In this document: positions 17,729 to 26,628 of the stretch, piece by piece
Layout of the letters: every line of letters begins with the position of its first letter
Position numbering within the stretch: the stretch's first letter is position 1
NCBI RefSeq assembly: GCF_020551945.1
Contig: NZ_JAJBZH010000010.1
Span: forward strand, 1-64,000
DNA from: Cellulosimicrobium marinum
Lineage (GTDB): Bacteria > Actinomycetota > Actinomycetes > Actinomycetales > Cellulomonadaceae
DNA: 64,000 bases
Direction of reading: 5' to 3'
The notes under the pieces: model-generated
Seen by the model: the letters and a program-made list of their open reading frames with translations, nothing else
The model's database searches: none
What the model was told of the DNA's origin: nothing
Made by a program: the position numbers and the translations under genes

Positions 17729-17956
17729 TCAGGCGCCCCCGGCGAAGCCGACGAGCATCTCGATGATGCCGCGCCCCACGAACGCGGCCGCCACGGCCAG
17801 GCCGAACAGCAGCGCGAGCGAGACGGCCACCGGCACGGCGGAGCGAGCGCTGCCGGGCTCGTCCGACGGGCGCGACGGGGCGTAGGACGGCGGGGGCGCT
17901 CCGGGGGTGGTGCGGGTCGACGACGGGTGGTCGGGGTGCGGGACGACGGTTGCCAT
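17729..17956 (-). CDS. Small single-span membrane protein, unknown
   Basis: 75 residues: a Pro/Ser/His-rich N-terminal half and one membrane helix (AVPVAVSLALLFGLAVAAAF, about residues 41-60) followed by a short GRGIIEMLVGFAGGA tail. It follows the DUF3048 lipoprotein gene in the same direction. Codon use at third positions is normal for the region. Function unknown; it could be a small envelope protein. The start at 17956 has no strong ribosome binding site. Confidence 0.5.
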   Translation of the reverse strand: MATVVPHPDHPSSTRTTPGAPPPSYAPSRPSDEPGSARSAVPVAVSLALLFGLAVAAAFVGRGIIEMLVGFAGGA

Positions 17957-18024
17957 GCGACCACCGTGCCCCCGCGGGCCCCGGCGCCGCGTCGGCCTCG
18001 CGGCCTCACCTGGTGGCGGGACGG

Positions 18025-18040
18025 TCCCTCCCGGGAGGGA
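18025..18040. terminator. Short palindrome after the DUF3048 gene
   Basis: TCCCTCCCGGGAGGGA is a perfect 16-base palindrome located 27 bases beyond the stop of the minus-strand DUF3048 gene. It may form a small terminator hairpin; without a loop of its own or a T tract this is uncertain. Confidence 0.4.
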
Positions 18041-18066
18041 GCCCGCGTACGCCCCGGGGAGGACCC

Positions 18067-19131
18067 TCAGCCCAGCGACCAGCTCCCGGACCCGGCCGGG
18101 ACGAGCTCGATCCACGTGGTCCCGGGCTCGAGCTCGACGACCTCGCCGTCCGGTCCGGTGAGGACGAGCGGCGCGGCGTCGGACTCCTTCGACCACGTCG
18201 CCGCGACCTGCCTGCCCCCGCTCGCGACGACCGCGTCCCCCGACCCGACGATCCGGGTCTCCGGCACGGCGACCCCCGCGGGGTCGCGGAACGCGGTGTC
18301 GACCATGGGCGCCCGCACGAGCACGACGTTCGTCGCCGCGACACGGTCCCCGTCGGCGGAGACCGCGGGCTCGGCGCCCTCGCTGCGCAGGTACGCCGCG
18401 TCGTCGGACGACCACTCCCACACGGCACGGCTCGCGAACGTGAGCCGGACGTCGAGCAGCGGGGCGTCCGCGCCCGTCCGCGTCGCCGTGCCCGTGCCGG
18501 GCTCGTGCGCGTGCGCGAGCTGCGCGGGCGGGGGCGACGTGCGGTCGTCGTCCGCCTGCGCCCAGAAGTCGGCGAGGCTGCCGTACACGTTGTGCGGGGC
18601 GCGCCGCTCCCGGGTCGTGACGAACCCGTCGTCGCCGTCGTCCATGACGACGGACTGCACGCCCGCCGCGCCGACGGCCGCGACGAACGGCGCCTGGCCG
18701 CCCGTGTAGGCGAGGATCCCGCGCAGGGGCGCGACGATCGCCGGGTCCATCGGCCGCACGGACCGCACGGGGCCCACGAGCTCCGGCGCGCGGGAGTGGT
18801 AGACCGCGACGAACCGCGTGATGCCGCCCTCGACGACCTCCTCCCACACGAGGTCCGCGTCCTCCAGCCCGGTCTGCGGCCGCGCCTGCGGCGCGTTCTC
18901 GATCTTCACCGCGAGCGCCGGACGCTGTGCGACCTCCTCGACGGCGACGCCGGTGAGCGGCCACACCACGGGCACGTCGGGCGTGGGCGGCCCGGCCTTC
19001 GCGGCGGCGAGGTCCGCGTCCACCGTGGCGGTCGTGGGTGCCGTCGGTGCGTCGCCCCCGCACGCGGCCGTCCCGAGCGCGACCAGCAGGGCGAGCGCCC
19101 CGCCGACGACGCGCCGCGTCCCTGGCACCAT
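18067..19131 (-). CDS. DUF3048 (YerB-like) lipoprotein
   Basis: 354 residues from the ATG at 19131, preferred over an upstream in-frame start because GGGAGGGG precedes it and the product then begins with a lipoprotein signal (VVGGALALLVALGTAAC, Cys at about residue 24). The body matches the YerB/DUF3048 family: PALAVKIENAPQARPQTGLE, WEEVVEGGITRFVAVYHS, VGPVRSVRPMDP, and a C-terminal TWIELVPAGSGSW. It is an exported lipid-anchored protein of unknown biochemical role. Confidence 0.85.
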   Translation of the reverse strand: MVPGTRRVVGGALALLVALGTAACGGDAPTAPTTATVDADLAAAKAGPPTPDVPVVWPLTGVAVEEVAQRPALAVKIENAPQARPQTGLEDADLVWEEVVEGGITRFVAVYHSRAPELVGPVRSVRPMDPAIVAPLRGILAYTGGQAPFVAAVGAAGVQSVVMDDGDDGFVTTRERRAPHNVYGSLADFWAQADDDRTSPPPAQLAHAHEPGTGTATRTGADAPLLDVRLTFASRAVWEWSSDDAAYLRSEGAEPAVSADGDRVAATNVVLVRAPMVDTAFRDPAGVAVPETRIVGSGDAVVASGGRQVAATWSKESDAAPLVLTGPDGEVVELEPGTTWIELVPAGSGSWSLG

Positions 19132-19204
19132 CGCCCCTCCCGTCCGGCCGCCGCCCCGGGCGGCCCGTCGTCGCACACCCTACGGCGCGGCCTAGGCTGG
19201 CCGG

Positions 19205-20347
19205 GTGTCCCGCGCCGTCGTCCCCGCCGACCTCCCGGCGCTCGTCCGCGCGGTCGCGGCGGCGCTGCGGGGCGACGGGCCGGCCGTGGCGCCCGCGCCC
19301 GTGACCGCCACGACGCCGGTCCCGGACGGCGTCGCCCTCGTGCTCCGCACGTCCGGCTCGACCGGAGCGCCGCGGGAGGTCGCGCTCTCCGCCGCGGCCG
19401 TGCGCGCCTCCGGGGACGCGACGCACGCCCGCCTCGGCGGGTCCGGCCACTGGCTGCTCGCGCTCCCGGCGAGCCACGTCGCCGGGGTCCAGGTCGTCGC
19501 GCGCGCCCACGCCGGGCTCGGGCTCACCGCCGCGCCGCCCGACGAGCCGTTCACCCCGGCCGCGTTCGCGCGCCTCGTCGCCCGCTCCCTGCACGACGTG
19601 CGGCGCTACACGTCGCTCGTGCCCACCCAGCTGCACCGGCTCGTCGCCGCCGCCGAGGCCGGCGAGCCCGCCGGGCTCGACGCCCTGTGCTCCCTCGACG
19701 CCGTGCTGCTCGGTGGCGCCGCGACGCCCGCCCCGCTGCTGGACCGCGCGCGGCGCGCGGGGGCGCCCGTCGTCACCACCTACGGGATGACGGAGACGAG
19801 CGGCGGCTGCGTGTACGACGGCGACCCGCTCGCCGGGGTGCGCGCCCGCGTCGACGGCGCGGGCGTCGTCGAGCTCGCCGGTCCCGTGCTCGCCGAGGGC
19901 TACCTCGGGGACGAGGACGCGACCGCGTCGGCCTTCCGGACCGACGCCGACGGGACGCGCTGGTTCCGCACGAGCGACCTCGGGCGGCTCGACGACGGAC
20001 ACCTCACCGTCCTCGGCCGCGCGGACGACGTCGTGGTCACCGGGGGCGTGAACGTCGCGCCCGCCGCCGTCGAGGCCGCCGTCGTGCAGGTGCCCGGCGT
20101 GGGCGAGGCGTGCGTCGTCGGGGTGCCCGACCCGGAGTGGGGGCAGGCGGTCGTGGCCGTCGTCACGACGTCCCCGGGCACCGCGACGGGGCCGCTCCCC
20201 GCCGCGGTGCGGGCGCACGTCGCGGATAGGCTGGGGCGGGCCGCCGCACCGCGGCACGTGCTCGTCGTGGCGGACCTGCCCCGGCGAGGCCCCGGCAAGG
20301 TGGACCGGGCCGCGGTGGCGCGCCTCGCCGTCGGGCAGCTCGCCTGA
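19205..20347 (+). CDS. menE: o-Succinylbenzoate-CoA ligase
   Basis: 380 residues, a compact ANL-family adenylating enzyme as usual for actinobacterial MenE. Motifs: phosphate-binding RTSGSTGAPREV (about residues 47-58), VTTYGMTETSGGCVYDG, and RTSDLGRLDDGHLTVLGRADD with the hinge aspartate, then VVTGGVNVAP. The C-terminal lysine region is PRRGPGKVDR. It activates o-succinylbenzoate to the CoA thioester for MenB. GTG start six bases after TAGGCT (19193-19198): leaderless. It is followed after 25 bases by menA. Confidence 0.92.
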   Translation: MSRAVVPADLPALVRAVAAALRGDGPAVAPAPVTATTPVPDGVALVLRTSGSTGAPREVALSAAAVRASGDATHARLGGSGHWLLALPASHVAGVQVVARAHAGLGLTAAPPDEPFTPAAFARLVARSLHDVRRYTSLVPTQLHRLVAAAEAGEPAGLDALCSLDAVLLGGAATPAPLLDRARRAGAPVVTTYGMTETSGGCVYDGDPLAGVRARVDGAGVVELAGPVLAEGYLGDEDATASAFRTDADGTRWFRTSDLGRLDDGHLTVLGRADDVVVTGGVNVAPAAVEAAVVQVPGVGEACVVGVPDPEWGQAVVAVVTTSPGTATGPLPAAVRAHVADRLGRAAAPRHVLVVADLPRRGPGKVDRAAVARLAVGQLA

Positions 20348-20372
20348 CCCCCGCACGACCGATCGGAGCAGC

Positions 20373-21242
20373 ATGGCCAGTCCCGCCGAGTGGGTCGCGG
20401 GCGCGCGACCGCGCACCCTGCCCGCCGCGGCGACGCCCGTGATCGTGGGGACGGGCGCCGCGGCCCAGGTGGACGGCTTCGCGTTCTGGCCCGCCCTGCT
20501 CGCGCTCGGCGTCGCCCTCGCGCTCCAGGTCGGCGTGAACTACGCCAACGACTACTCCGACGGCGTCCGCGGGACCGACCTCGACCGCGTCGGGCCGATG
20601 CGCCTCACCGCGACGGGCACCGCCCGCCCGCCCGAGGTGCGCGGCGCGGCGTTCGCCGCGTTCGGGGTCGCCGCCGTCCTCGGGCTGTGGCTGTGCGCGG
20701 TGTCGGGGCACTGGTGGCTCCTCGCCGTCGGCGCGCTCGCGATCCTCGCGGGCTGGTACTACACCGGCGGGCGCAACCCCTACGGCTACCGCGGGCTCGG
20801 CGAGGTCGGCGTGTTCGTGTTCTTCGGGCTCGTCGCCACCCTCGGCACGACCTACACGCAGGCGGACGTCGTCACGTGGCCGTCCGTCGTCGGGGCCGTC
20901 GCGGTGGGACTGCTCGCGTGCGCGATCCTCATGGTGAACAACCTGCGCGACATCCCCACGGACGTCGTCGCCGGCAAGCGCACCCTCGCGGTGCGGCTCG
21001 GCGACTGGCGCGCGCGCCGCGTCTACGCGCTCATGCTCTGGGTGCCGATGCTGCTCGCCGTCCTGTGCGCGTTCGCGTCGCCGTGGGCGCTGCTCACGCT
21101 CGTCCTGCTGCTGCCCGCCGCGCTCCTCACGCTCCCCGTGATCGCCGGGGCCCGCGGGCCGCTGCTCGTGCCCGTCCTCGCCGGGACGGGGCTGTTCGAG
21201 CTCGCGTACGGCGTGCTGCTCGGGGTGGGTCTGGCGCTCTGA
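20373..21242 (+). CDS. menA: 1,4-Dihydroxy-2-naphthoate polyprenyltransferase
   Basis: 289 residues, UbiA-superfamily prenyltransferase with about eight to nine membrane helices. First Asp-rich motif: NYANDYSDGVRGTD (about residues 52-65; N-D-x-x-D-x-x-x-x-D). Second: NNLRDIPTDVVAGKRT (about 189-204), with D-x-x-x-D. It attaches the polyprenyl tail to DHNA in the membrane. ATG preceded by GGAGCAGC. It forms an operon with menE. Confidence 0.93.
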   Translation: MASPAEWVAGARPRTLPAAATPVIVGTGAAAQVDGFAFWPALLALGVALALQVGVNYANDYSDGVRGTDLDRVGPMRLTATGTARPPEVRGAAFAAFGVAAVLGLWLCAVSGHWWLLAVGALAILAGWYYTGGRNPYGYRGLGEVGVFVFFGLVATLGTTYTQADVVTWPSVVGAVAVGLLACAILMVNNLRDIPTDVVAGKRTLAVRLGDWRARRVYALMLWVPMLLAVLCAFASPWALLTLVLLLPAALLTLPVIAGARGPLLVPVLAGTGLFELAYGVLLGVGLAL

Positions 21243-21258
21243 GCCCCTGTCCGCCGCG

Positions 21259-21552
21259 TCAGCGCGCGGCCGGGGGCCCGTCCGCGGCGTCGACGGCGGC
21301 GTCCTCCGCCGCGGCGTCGTCCTCGATCTCGCGCGAGAACCGCTCCCCCGTGCGCCGACGGTGCTCCGCGCGCTCCGCGAGGTAGCGCGACGCGGCCTCC
21401 CGCGGGCGACGCAGCGTGAGGTAGGACAGCATCAGCGCCACCGCCGCGGCGACGAGCACGAGCAGCCACCCGCGCATCCCCGCGAACCAGAGGGCACCGA
21501 GCGCGGCCGCGAACAGCAGCAGGCGCAGGACGGAGTAGACGACGACAGGCAC
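21259..21552 (-). CDS. DUF4229 small membrane protein
   Basis: 97 residues: two hydrophobic helices (about residues 4-22 and 29-45), then a charged tail with LRRPREAASRYLAERAEHRR, typical of the actinobacterial DUF4229 family that sits beside men and ccs genes. Function unknown. GTG start with TACCCT (21564 to 21559) six bases upstream, so leaderless. It is convergent with menA and divergent from the PLDc_N gene. Confidence 0.8.
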   Translation of the reverse strand: MPVVVYSVLRLLLFAAALGALWFAGMRGWLLVLVAAAVALMLSYLTLRRPREAASRYLAERAEHRRRTGERFSREIEDDAAAEDAAVDAADGPPAAR

Positions 21553-21558
21553 GCTTCC

Positions 21559-21577
21559 AGGGTACGGCGCTTAGGCT
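21559..21577. promoter_or_regulatory. Two divergent leaderless promoters facing each other
   Basis: Minus-strand TACCCT (21564-21559) serves the GTG at 21552 and plus-strand TAGGCT (21572-21577) serves the ATG at 21584. Only 31 bases separate the two start codons, so each promoter's -35 region must overlap the opposite gene's start. The two promoters cannot be occupied at once. Confidence 0.55.
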
Positions 21578-21583
21578 GGAGGG

Positions 21584-22063
21584 ATGGCACGTGTGCTCGT
21601 CGTCCTGCTCGCCGTCGGTCTGGCCGTCTACGCCCTCGCCGACCTCTCCTCGAGCGACGAGGAGGACCGCAACGGCATCCCCAAGGGGTTGTGGATCGTC
21701 CTCGTCGTGCTCCTGCCCTTCGTCGGGCCGATCGCGTGGATCCTCGTCAAGCGGTCGCAGCGGAACACCCCGCGCTACGGCACGAGCGGACGCCCCGCGG
21801 GCGGCGCCACACGCCGGCGCCGCTCCGGCCCCGTGGCCCCCGACGACGACCCGGAGTTCCTCTGGCGGCTCGAGCAGGACCAGCGGCGTCAGGCCCGCGG
21901 CGCGAGCCAGGACGGCCCCGCCGACCCGGCCGACCCGACGGGCACCCCGGACGGCGGCACCGGGACGGCGTCGTCCGACGACGCCGGCGACCAGGACGCG
22001 GACGGCAGCACCGACCCCGAGACCGGCCCGAACGCGGGGAAGAACGGCGGCTCCGGCCGCTGA
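21584..22063 (+). CDS. PLDc_N domain small membrane protein
   Basis: 159 residues. The N-terminal half has two membrane helices around the family signature PKGLWIVLVVLLPFVGPIAW (about residues 33-52), i.e. the phospholipase D/cardiolipin synthase N-terminal domain found alone in many actinobacteria. The C-terminal half is hydrophilic: DDDPEFLWRLEQDQRR then an Asp/Gly/Thr-rich tail. Function unknown. ATG six bases after TAGGCT; the intervening GGAGGG could act either as spacer or as a ribosome binding site. Confidence 0.8.
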   Translation: MARVLVVLLAVGLAVYALADLSSSDEEDRNGIPKGLWIVLVVLLPFVGPIAWILVKRSQRNTPRYGTSGRPAGGATRRRRSGPVAPDDDPEFLWRLEQDQRRQARGASQDGPADPADPTGTPDGGTGTASSDDAGDQDADGSTDPETGPNAGKNGGSGR

Positions 22064-22078
22064 GCACGACCCTGCTCG

Positions 22079-22141
22079 CCGCCGAGAACGAGGTTGCTGA
22101 CGCCATCCGCCGGATAACGTCAGCAACCTCGTTCTCGGCGG
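22079..22141. terminator. Perfect 24-bp hairpin between convergent genes (element A)
   Basis: Arms 22079-22102 and 22118-22141 are exact reverse complements, with a 15-base loop. The arm contains CCGAGAACGAGGTTGCTGAC. It fills the space between the stop of the PLDc_N gene and the stop of ccsB on the other strand. It probably terminates both transcripts. A related arm sequence recurs at 63729-63809. Confidence 0.85.
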
Positions 22142-22151
22142 GACGGCGGTC

Positions 22152-23171
22152 TCAGTCGCCCGGGTTGAGGCCCGAGTACGAGTGCATGCCGTTGAACAGC
22201 AGGTTCACGCCCGTGAAGTTGAACAGGACGCACGCGTAGCCCACGAGGACGAAGTACGCGGCACGGCGGCCCGACCAGCCGCGCGTCGTGCGCGCGTGCA
22301 GGTACGCCGCGTACACGATCCACACGACGAAGCTCCAGACCTCCTTGGGGTCCCAGCCCCAGTAGCGGCCCCAGGCGTGCTCCGCCCAGATCGCGCCGCC
22401 GATGATCGTGAACGTCCACAGCACGAACGCGACGGCGTTGAGCCGGAAGCTCAGGCCCTCGAGCTGCGTGGGCGTCTGCGTGGAGTCGAGCCAGCGCCAG
22501 CCGCGCGCGCCGAGGACGGCGCTGCCGCCGTCGCGCGCGTCGCGCAGGAGCTGGAGCACCGACGTGACGAACGCCACCGTGAAGATCCCCGTCGCGATGA
22601 TCGCGACACCGACGTGGATGACGAGCCAGTACGACTGCAGCGCCGGCTGCACGCCCGTGGCGTCGACGAAGAACGCGTTCTGCGCGAGCACGAGGAACAG
22701 CACCGCGAGGCCCGTGACGAACGACCCGAGGAAGCGCACCTCGCGGCGCAGCGACACCCCGAGGAACACGGCGAGCGCGACGAAGGTCCCCACGAGCGTG
22801 AACTCGTACATGTTGGCCCAGGGGGTGCGCCCCGCGGCGATCCCGCGGGTCACGACCGCCACGAGGAGCAGCGCCGTGCCCAGCCACGTGAGGGAGACCC
22901 CGATGTTCGCCGCCCGGCGCGAGACCGGGGCGGGCTCCTCGTCGTCGGCGGGCGCGACGTCGTCGCCCCCCGGCCCGTACGGCGACGCGCGGGTGCCCGA
23001 CGCCGCGAGCACCTCCGACCGTTCCGTCACCGCGGCGTTCTCCCGGGCCGCGCGGACGTCGTCACGGCGCCCGGCCAGGCGCGCGAGGTCGATCGCGAAC
23101 GCCACGAGCGCCACCGTCAGGGCGGTCGCCGCCGCCCACACCAGGTCCTGGCTCAGCTCGGCCACGGTCAT
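22152..23171 (-). CDS. ccsB: Cytochrome c biogenesis protein CcsB/CcsA-type (haem handling)
   Basis: 339 residues with about eight membrane helices. The periplasmic tryptophan-rich WWD-type motif WGRYWGWDPKEVWSF (about residues 267-281) that binds haem is intact, with His residues in flanking loops (VIHVGVAI, LFNGMHSYS). With ResB it exports and attaches haem to apocytochromes c in System II. The ATG overlaps the resB TGA by four bases (ATGA). Last gene of the operon, ending at hairpin A. Confidence 0.92.
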   Translation of the reverse strand: MTVAELSQDLVWAAATALTVALVAFAIDLARLAGRRDDVRAARENAAVTERSEVLAASGTRASPYGPGGDDVAPADDEEPAPVSRRAANIGVSLTWLGTALLLVAVVTRGIAAGRTPWANMYEFTLVGTFVALAVFLGVSLRREVRFLGSFVTGLAVLFLVLAQNAFFVDATGVQPALQSYWLVIHVGVAIIATGIFTVAFVTSVLQLLRDARDGGSAVLGARGWRWLDSTQTPTQLEGLSFRLNAVAFVLWTFTIIGGAIWAEHAWGRYWGWDPKEVWSFVVWIVYAAYLHARTTRGWSGRRAAYFVLVGYACVLFNFTGVNLLFNGMHSYSGLNPGD

Positions 23172-25048
23172 CGGTCAGCCTTTCGTGCGCGGTCCGAGCC
23201 GCGCGCGGTCGTGCGGTTCCCCCGCGTCCCGGGGGTCGAGGCCCCGCGCGGGCGCGCCGGGCCGGAGGTGAGGTCGCCCTCACCCGATGGTGCCACGCCG
23301 GGCAGCGCGGCGAGAAGCGCGTCGACCTGGCCCTGCAGCCCGGCGTCGTCCCCGCGGGCGAGCCCCGCGACGGCGACGACCGTGCGCTCGTGCGGCGCGT
23401 CGTCGGGCCCGTCGCCGGGGACCTCCTCGCGCCACGCGCGCAGCCACACGCGCCGACGCGGCGTGAAGAGCGACACCGCGAGCCCACCGAGCGCACCGAG
23501 CGAGAACACGAGCACCCACGTGAGCGACGGGTCGTGCCGCAGGTCGAGCGCGACGTACCGCGGCAGGGAGTCGAACGTCACCGTCCCCAGGCCGTCGGGC
23601 AGGTCGACCGTCTCGCCCGGCGCGACGAGGACCTTGACGCGCTCGCCGTCCTCGTCGACCGCGGGCGTGAGGTCCTCCGTGTCGAGGCGGTAGACGTTCT
23701 GGGGCAGCCCCTCGTCGAGGCCCAGGTCGCCGGAGTACACCTCGAGCACGAGGAGCGGGTTGATCGGCTGCGGGTACACCGACGTCGCGGACTCGCCGTC
23801 CTCGCTGAGCTGCGCCGTGGGCAGGAAGTACCCGACCAGGCCGACCTGCTCGAGGCCGGGCGACACGTCGGGGACCTTCACGACCCCGCGCGACGTGTAC
23901 ATCGTGTCCTCGGGCAGGAACGGCACGCGGCCGGAGAACGCGACCTCACCCTCGGCGTCGCGCACCGTGATCTCCGGCGCGTACCCGTTGCCCTGGAGGT
24001 AGATCTTCGCGCCGCCCGCGGTGAGCGGGTGGTTGACCTTGATGGTCTCCTCGTGCGTCGTACCGTCGGGGTCGCGGACCGTGACGAACGCGGTGAAGTC
24101 GCGCGACTGCGCGAACGCGACGGAGTCGGCCGCGAACTCGGCCTCGAAACGGTCGAGCGTCATGGAGAACGGCACGAGCGACGACGGGCGGAACCACGCC
24201 CCGTTCTCGAACGTGTCGTAGTCGACCACGGCGTTCGCGAACCCCCGGTCCTCCGTGACGATCGCCTGCCCGCGGTAGTGCAGGAGCTGGCCCAGCGCGA
24301 CGGCGACGAGGAGCCCGACGAGCGACAGGTGGAAGACGAGGTTGCCGGTCTCGCGCACGTACCCGCGCTCGGCGGCGACCGTGCGCGCCGCGGGCCGCGC
24401 GGCGCGGGTGCCGACGGCGGGCGCCCCGTCCTCCGCGGCGGTCTCCACCCGGAAGGTCGGCAGCCGGCGCAGCCGTCCCCGCAGGTGAGTCTCGGCGGCG
24501 GCGACCACCTCGTCGGGCGTCGCGTCGGTGACGGCGCGGCCCTGCGCGGGGAAGCGGTCGAAGCGGCGCGGGGTGCGCGGCGGGCGGCCGCGCAGCGCCT
24601 GGAGGTGCGCCTTCGACCGCGGCAGGATGCAGCCCACGAGGGACACGAACAGCAGGATGTAGATCGCGGAGAACCACACCGACGCGTACACGTCGAAGAA
24701 CCCGAGGCGGTCGAGCCACTCCCCCGTCGTCGGGTTGTCCTGGAGGTAGCGCAGCACCGCCGCGGGGTCCTGCGGGCGCTGCGGCAGCACCGACCCCGGC
24801 ACGGCGGCGACGGCCAGCAGCATGAGCAGCATGAGCGCGACGCGCATGCTCGTGAGCTGGCGCCACGTCCAGCGCAGCGTCCCGACGAGGCCCAGCGCCG
24901 GCAGCGCGGGCCGGGGCGTCGTGCCCGACGTCGCGGGGTCGTCGCGGTGGCCGCCCTCGGCGAAGGCGTCGTCGATGCCCTCGGGCCGGTAGCGGCCGCC
25001 GTCCGCGTCGTCGGGGGCGCCGGGGCGCCGCGTGTCCTGGTCGCTCAT
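23168..25048 (-). CDS. resB: Cytochrome c biogenesis protein ResB
   Basis: 626 residues. Three N-terminal membrane helices (MRVALMLLMLLAVAAVPGSV, ASVWFSAIYILLFVSLVGCI, LVFHLSLVGLLVAVALGQ), a large extracytoplasmic domain (about residues 270-500), and a fourth helix (TWVLVFSLGALGGLAVSLF), followed by RRRVWLR: the ResB/Ccs1 plan. It forms the haem lyase complex with CcsB. Its ATG shares one base with the ccdA TGA (TGATG), and its stop overlaps ccsB. The N-terminal ~45 residues and C-terminal ~70 are hydrophilic extensions common in actinobacteria. Confidence 0.92.
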   Translation of the reverse strand: MSDQDTRRPGAPDDADGGRYRPEGIDDAFAEGGHRDDPATSGTTPRPALPALGLVGTLRWTWRQLTSMRVALMLLMLLAVAAVPGSVLPQRPQDPAAVLRYLQDNPTTGEWLDRLGFFDVYASVWFSAIYILLFVSLVGCILPRSKAHLQALRGRPPRTPRRFDRFPAQGRAVTDATPDEVVAAAETHLRGRLRRLPTFRVETAAEDGAPAVGTRAARPAARTVAAERGYVRETGNLVFHLSLVGLLVAVALGQLLHYRGQAIVTEDRGFANAVVDYDTFENGAWFRPSSLVPFSMTLDRFEAEFAADSVAFAQSRDFTAFVTVRDPDGTTHEETIKVNHPLTAGGAKIYLQGNGYAPEITVRDAEGEVAFSGRVPFLPEDTMYTSRGVVKVPDVSPGLEQVGLVGYFLPTAQLSEDGESATSVYPQPINPLLVLEVYSGDLGLDEGLPQNVYRLDTEDLTPAVDEDGERVKVLVAPGETVDLPDGLGTVTFDSLPRYVALDLRHDPSLTWVLVFSLGALGGLAVSLFTPRRRVWLRAWREEVPGDGPDDAPHERTVVAVAGLARGDDAGLQGQVDALLAALPGVAPSGEGDLTSGPARPRGASTPGTRGNRTTARGSDRARKADR

Positions 25049-25890
25049 CACACCACCGTCGAGTATCCGCCGATCCAGCCCTGCAGCGCCCCGGTCCACG
25101 CGCCCCACACGCCGGTGACCAGCGCGAGGCCGATGAGCACGAGCATGCCGCCGCCGATCCGCATGACCGCGAGCCGGTGCCGCCGCAGGAACCCGAGCAT
25201 CCTCTGCGAGCTCTGCAGCCCGAGCGCGATGAGCAGGAACGGGACCCCCAGGCCGACGCAGTACGCCACGCCCAGCAGGGCGCCGCGGCCCGCGGATGCC
25301 TCGCTGAGCGACAGGGCCTGCACGGCGACGAGCGTCGGCCCGAGGCACGGCGTCCAGCCGAGGCCGAAGACCACGCCGAGCAGCGGGGCGCCCCACAGCC
25401 CGGCCCGCGGGCTGAGGTGCAGGCGCCGCTCGCGCTGGAGGAACGGGACCGCGCCCATGAACGCGAGGCCCATGAGCACGACCACGACCCCGAGCACGCG
25501 GCTCAGCACGTCCTCCCAGCGCAGCACGTACGCGCCGAACGCGCCCGCGGCGGCCGAGATCGCGACGAACACGAGCGTGAACCCGGCGACGAACAGCGCC
25601 ACCCCGGCGAGCACCCGACCCCGGCTCGGGGCTGCGACGGCCGTCGTCGTGCCCCCGCCACCGGTCGTGCCGGCGTTCGCCGCGGCCATGCCGCTGACGT
25701 AGCCCACGTAGCCCGGCACGAGGGGCAGGACGCACGGCGAGGCGAACGACACGAGCCCCGCGAGGAGCGCGACGGGGACGGCCAGGAGCAGGGAGCCGCT
25801 GAACGCGATCTGCTGGAAGCTGTCCCCGACGTCGGTGACGAGGGCGCCCGCGGGTGCGGCGAGCGCGGGCAGGGCGGCCGACGCGGGCAC
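25048..25890 (-). CDS. ccdA: Cytochrome c biogenesis transmembrane thiol-electron carrier CcdA
   Basis: 280 residues from GTG 25890, one base after the TlpA stop. Six membrane helices. The two buried redox cysteines are in [20 protein letters not shown] (helix 1) and [14 protein letters not shown] (helix 4), the CcdA/DsbD-beta signature. It moves reducing equivalents across the membrane to the thioredoxin-like lipoprotein encoded just upstream. A Gly/Thr-rich cytoplasmic loop (about residues 75-90) separates helices. Confidence 0.92.
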   Translation of the reverse strand: MPASAALPALAAPAGALVTDVGDSFQQIAFSGSLLLAVPVALLAGLVSFASPCVLPLVPGYVGYVSGMAAANAGTTGGGGTTTAVAAPSRGRVLAGVALFVAGFTLVFVAISAAAGAFGAYVLRWEDVLSRVLGVVVVLMGLAFMGAVPFLQRERRLHLSPRAGLWGAPLLGVVFGLGWTPCLGPTLVAVQALSLSEASAGRGALLGVAYCVGLGVPFLLIALGLQSSQRMLGFLRRHRLAVMRIGGGMLVLIGLALVTGVWGAWTGALQGWIGGYSTVV

Positions 25891-25891
25891 G

Positions 25892-26512
25892 TCAGCCGGC
25901 CGCCGAGGCGGCGGGCTCGGCGAGCACGTCGTCGACGAGCGCGGTGAGGGTGGAGCCCTCCGCCAGCCCGATGACGCGCGCCGCGACGCGGCCCTCGCGA
26001 TCGAGCACGACCGTGGACGGCACGGCCTGCAGCGGCACCGTCCCGGACAGCGACGCGACGACCTCGCCGCTGCGGTCGTCGATCGACGGGTACGGGACCT
26101 CGAAGGTGCGCTGGAACGCCTGCGCGGCGCCCGGCTCGTCGGTCGTGTTGATGCCGACGACGTGCACCCCGTCGGCCTCGCGCTCGTTCGCGAGCTCGAC
26201 GAGGTCGGGCGCCTCGGCGCGGCACGGCGCGCACGCGGCGTACCAGGTGTTGAGCACGACGACGTCGCCGAGCCACTGCGCCGTGTCGACGGCCAGGCCC
26301 TCGTAGTCGGTGCCGGTGAGGGCGACGGGCTCACCACGGTCGTCGGCGTCCCACGTCCGGACGGAGCCGTCGCCGGAGACGTACCCCTGACCCACGACGT
26401 CCGTGTCCGAGGACGTGGCGCCCGAGTCCTGGGTGCACGCCGCGAGACCGAGGGTCGCGACGGCGACGAGGGCGCCCGCGAGAGCGCGACGGCGGGGGCG
26501 GACGGCGGTCAC
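25892..26512 (-). CDS. Thioredoxin-like lipoprotein TlpA/ResA
   Basis: 206 residues from GTG 26512. With this start the lipobox LGLAAC places the lipidated Cys at about residue 24; an upstream in-frame ATG at 26620 would add 36 residues before the signal and is less likely. The thioredoxin fold carries the redox motif CAPC in [17 protein letters not shown] and the cis-proline segment [12 protein letters not shown]. It reduces apocytochrome c haem-binding cysteines or other envelope disulfides, fed by CcdA. The gene is in operon order phosphatase-tlpA-ccdA-resB-ccsB, as in mycobacteria (Rv0525-Rv0529). Confidence 0.88.
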   Translation of the reverse strand: MTAVRPRRRALAGALVAVATLGLAACTQDSGATSSDTDVVGQGYVSGDGSVRTWDADDRGEPVALTGTDYEGLAVDTAQWLGDVVVLNTWYAACAPCRAEAPDLVELANEREADGVHVVGINTTDEPGAAQAFQRTFEVPYPSIDDRSGEVVASLSGTVPLQAVPSTVVLDREGRVAARVIGLAEGSTLTALVDDVLAEPAASAAG

Positions 26513-26628
26513 GACGGCATCACGCGACGAACCCTGTCCGGTGAACCTGGGCGCCCCCTGGGAAACGGCGCGGCGGAAGCGGGCAGACCGGGCGTTCGGG
26601 GCCCCCACGGGTCCGGACATGACCGACG

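Noticed and set aside
17729-20416. 895-codon minus-strand open frame covering the menE region
   Set aside because: Only its last 75 codons form a plausible small membrane protein; the rest is the antisense of menE and an off-frame of the DUF3048 gene.
26512-26620. Longer TlpA start at the ATG at 26620
   Set aside because: It would bury the lipoprotein signal about 60 residues into the protein; the GTG at 26512 gives a standard signal.
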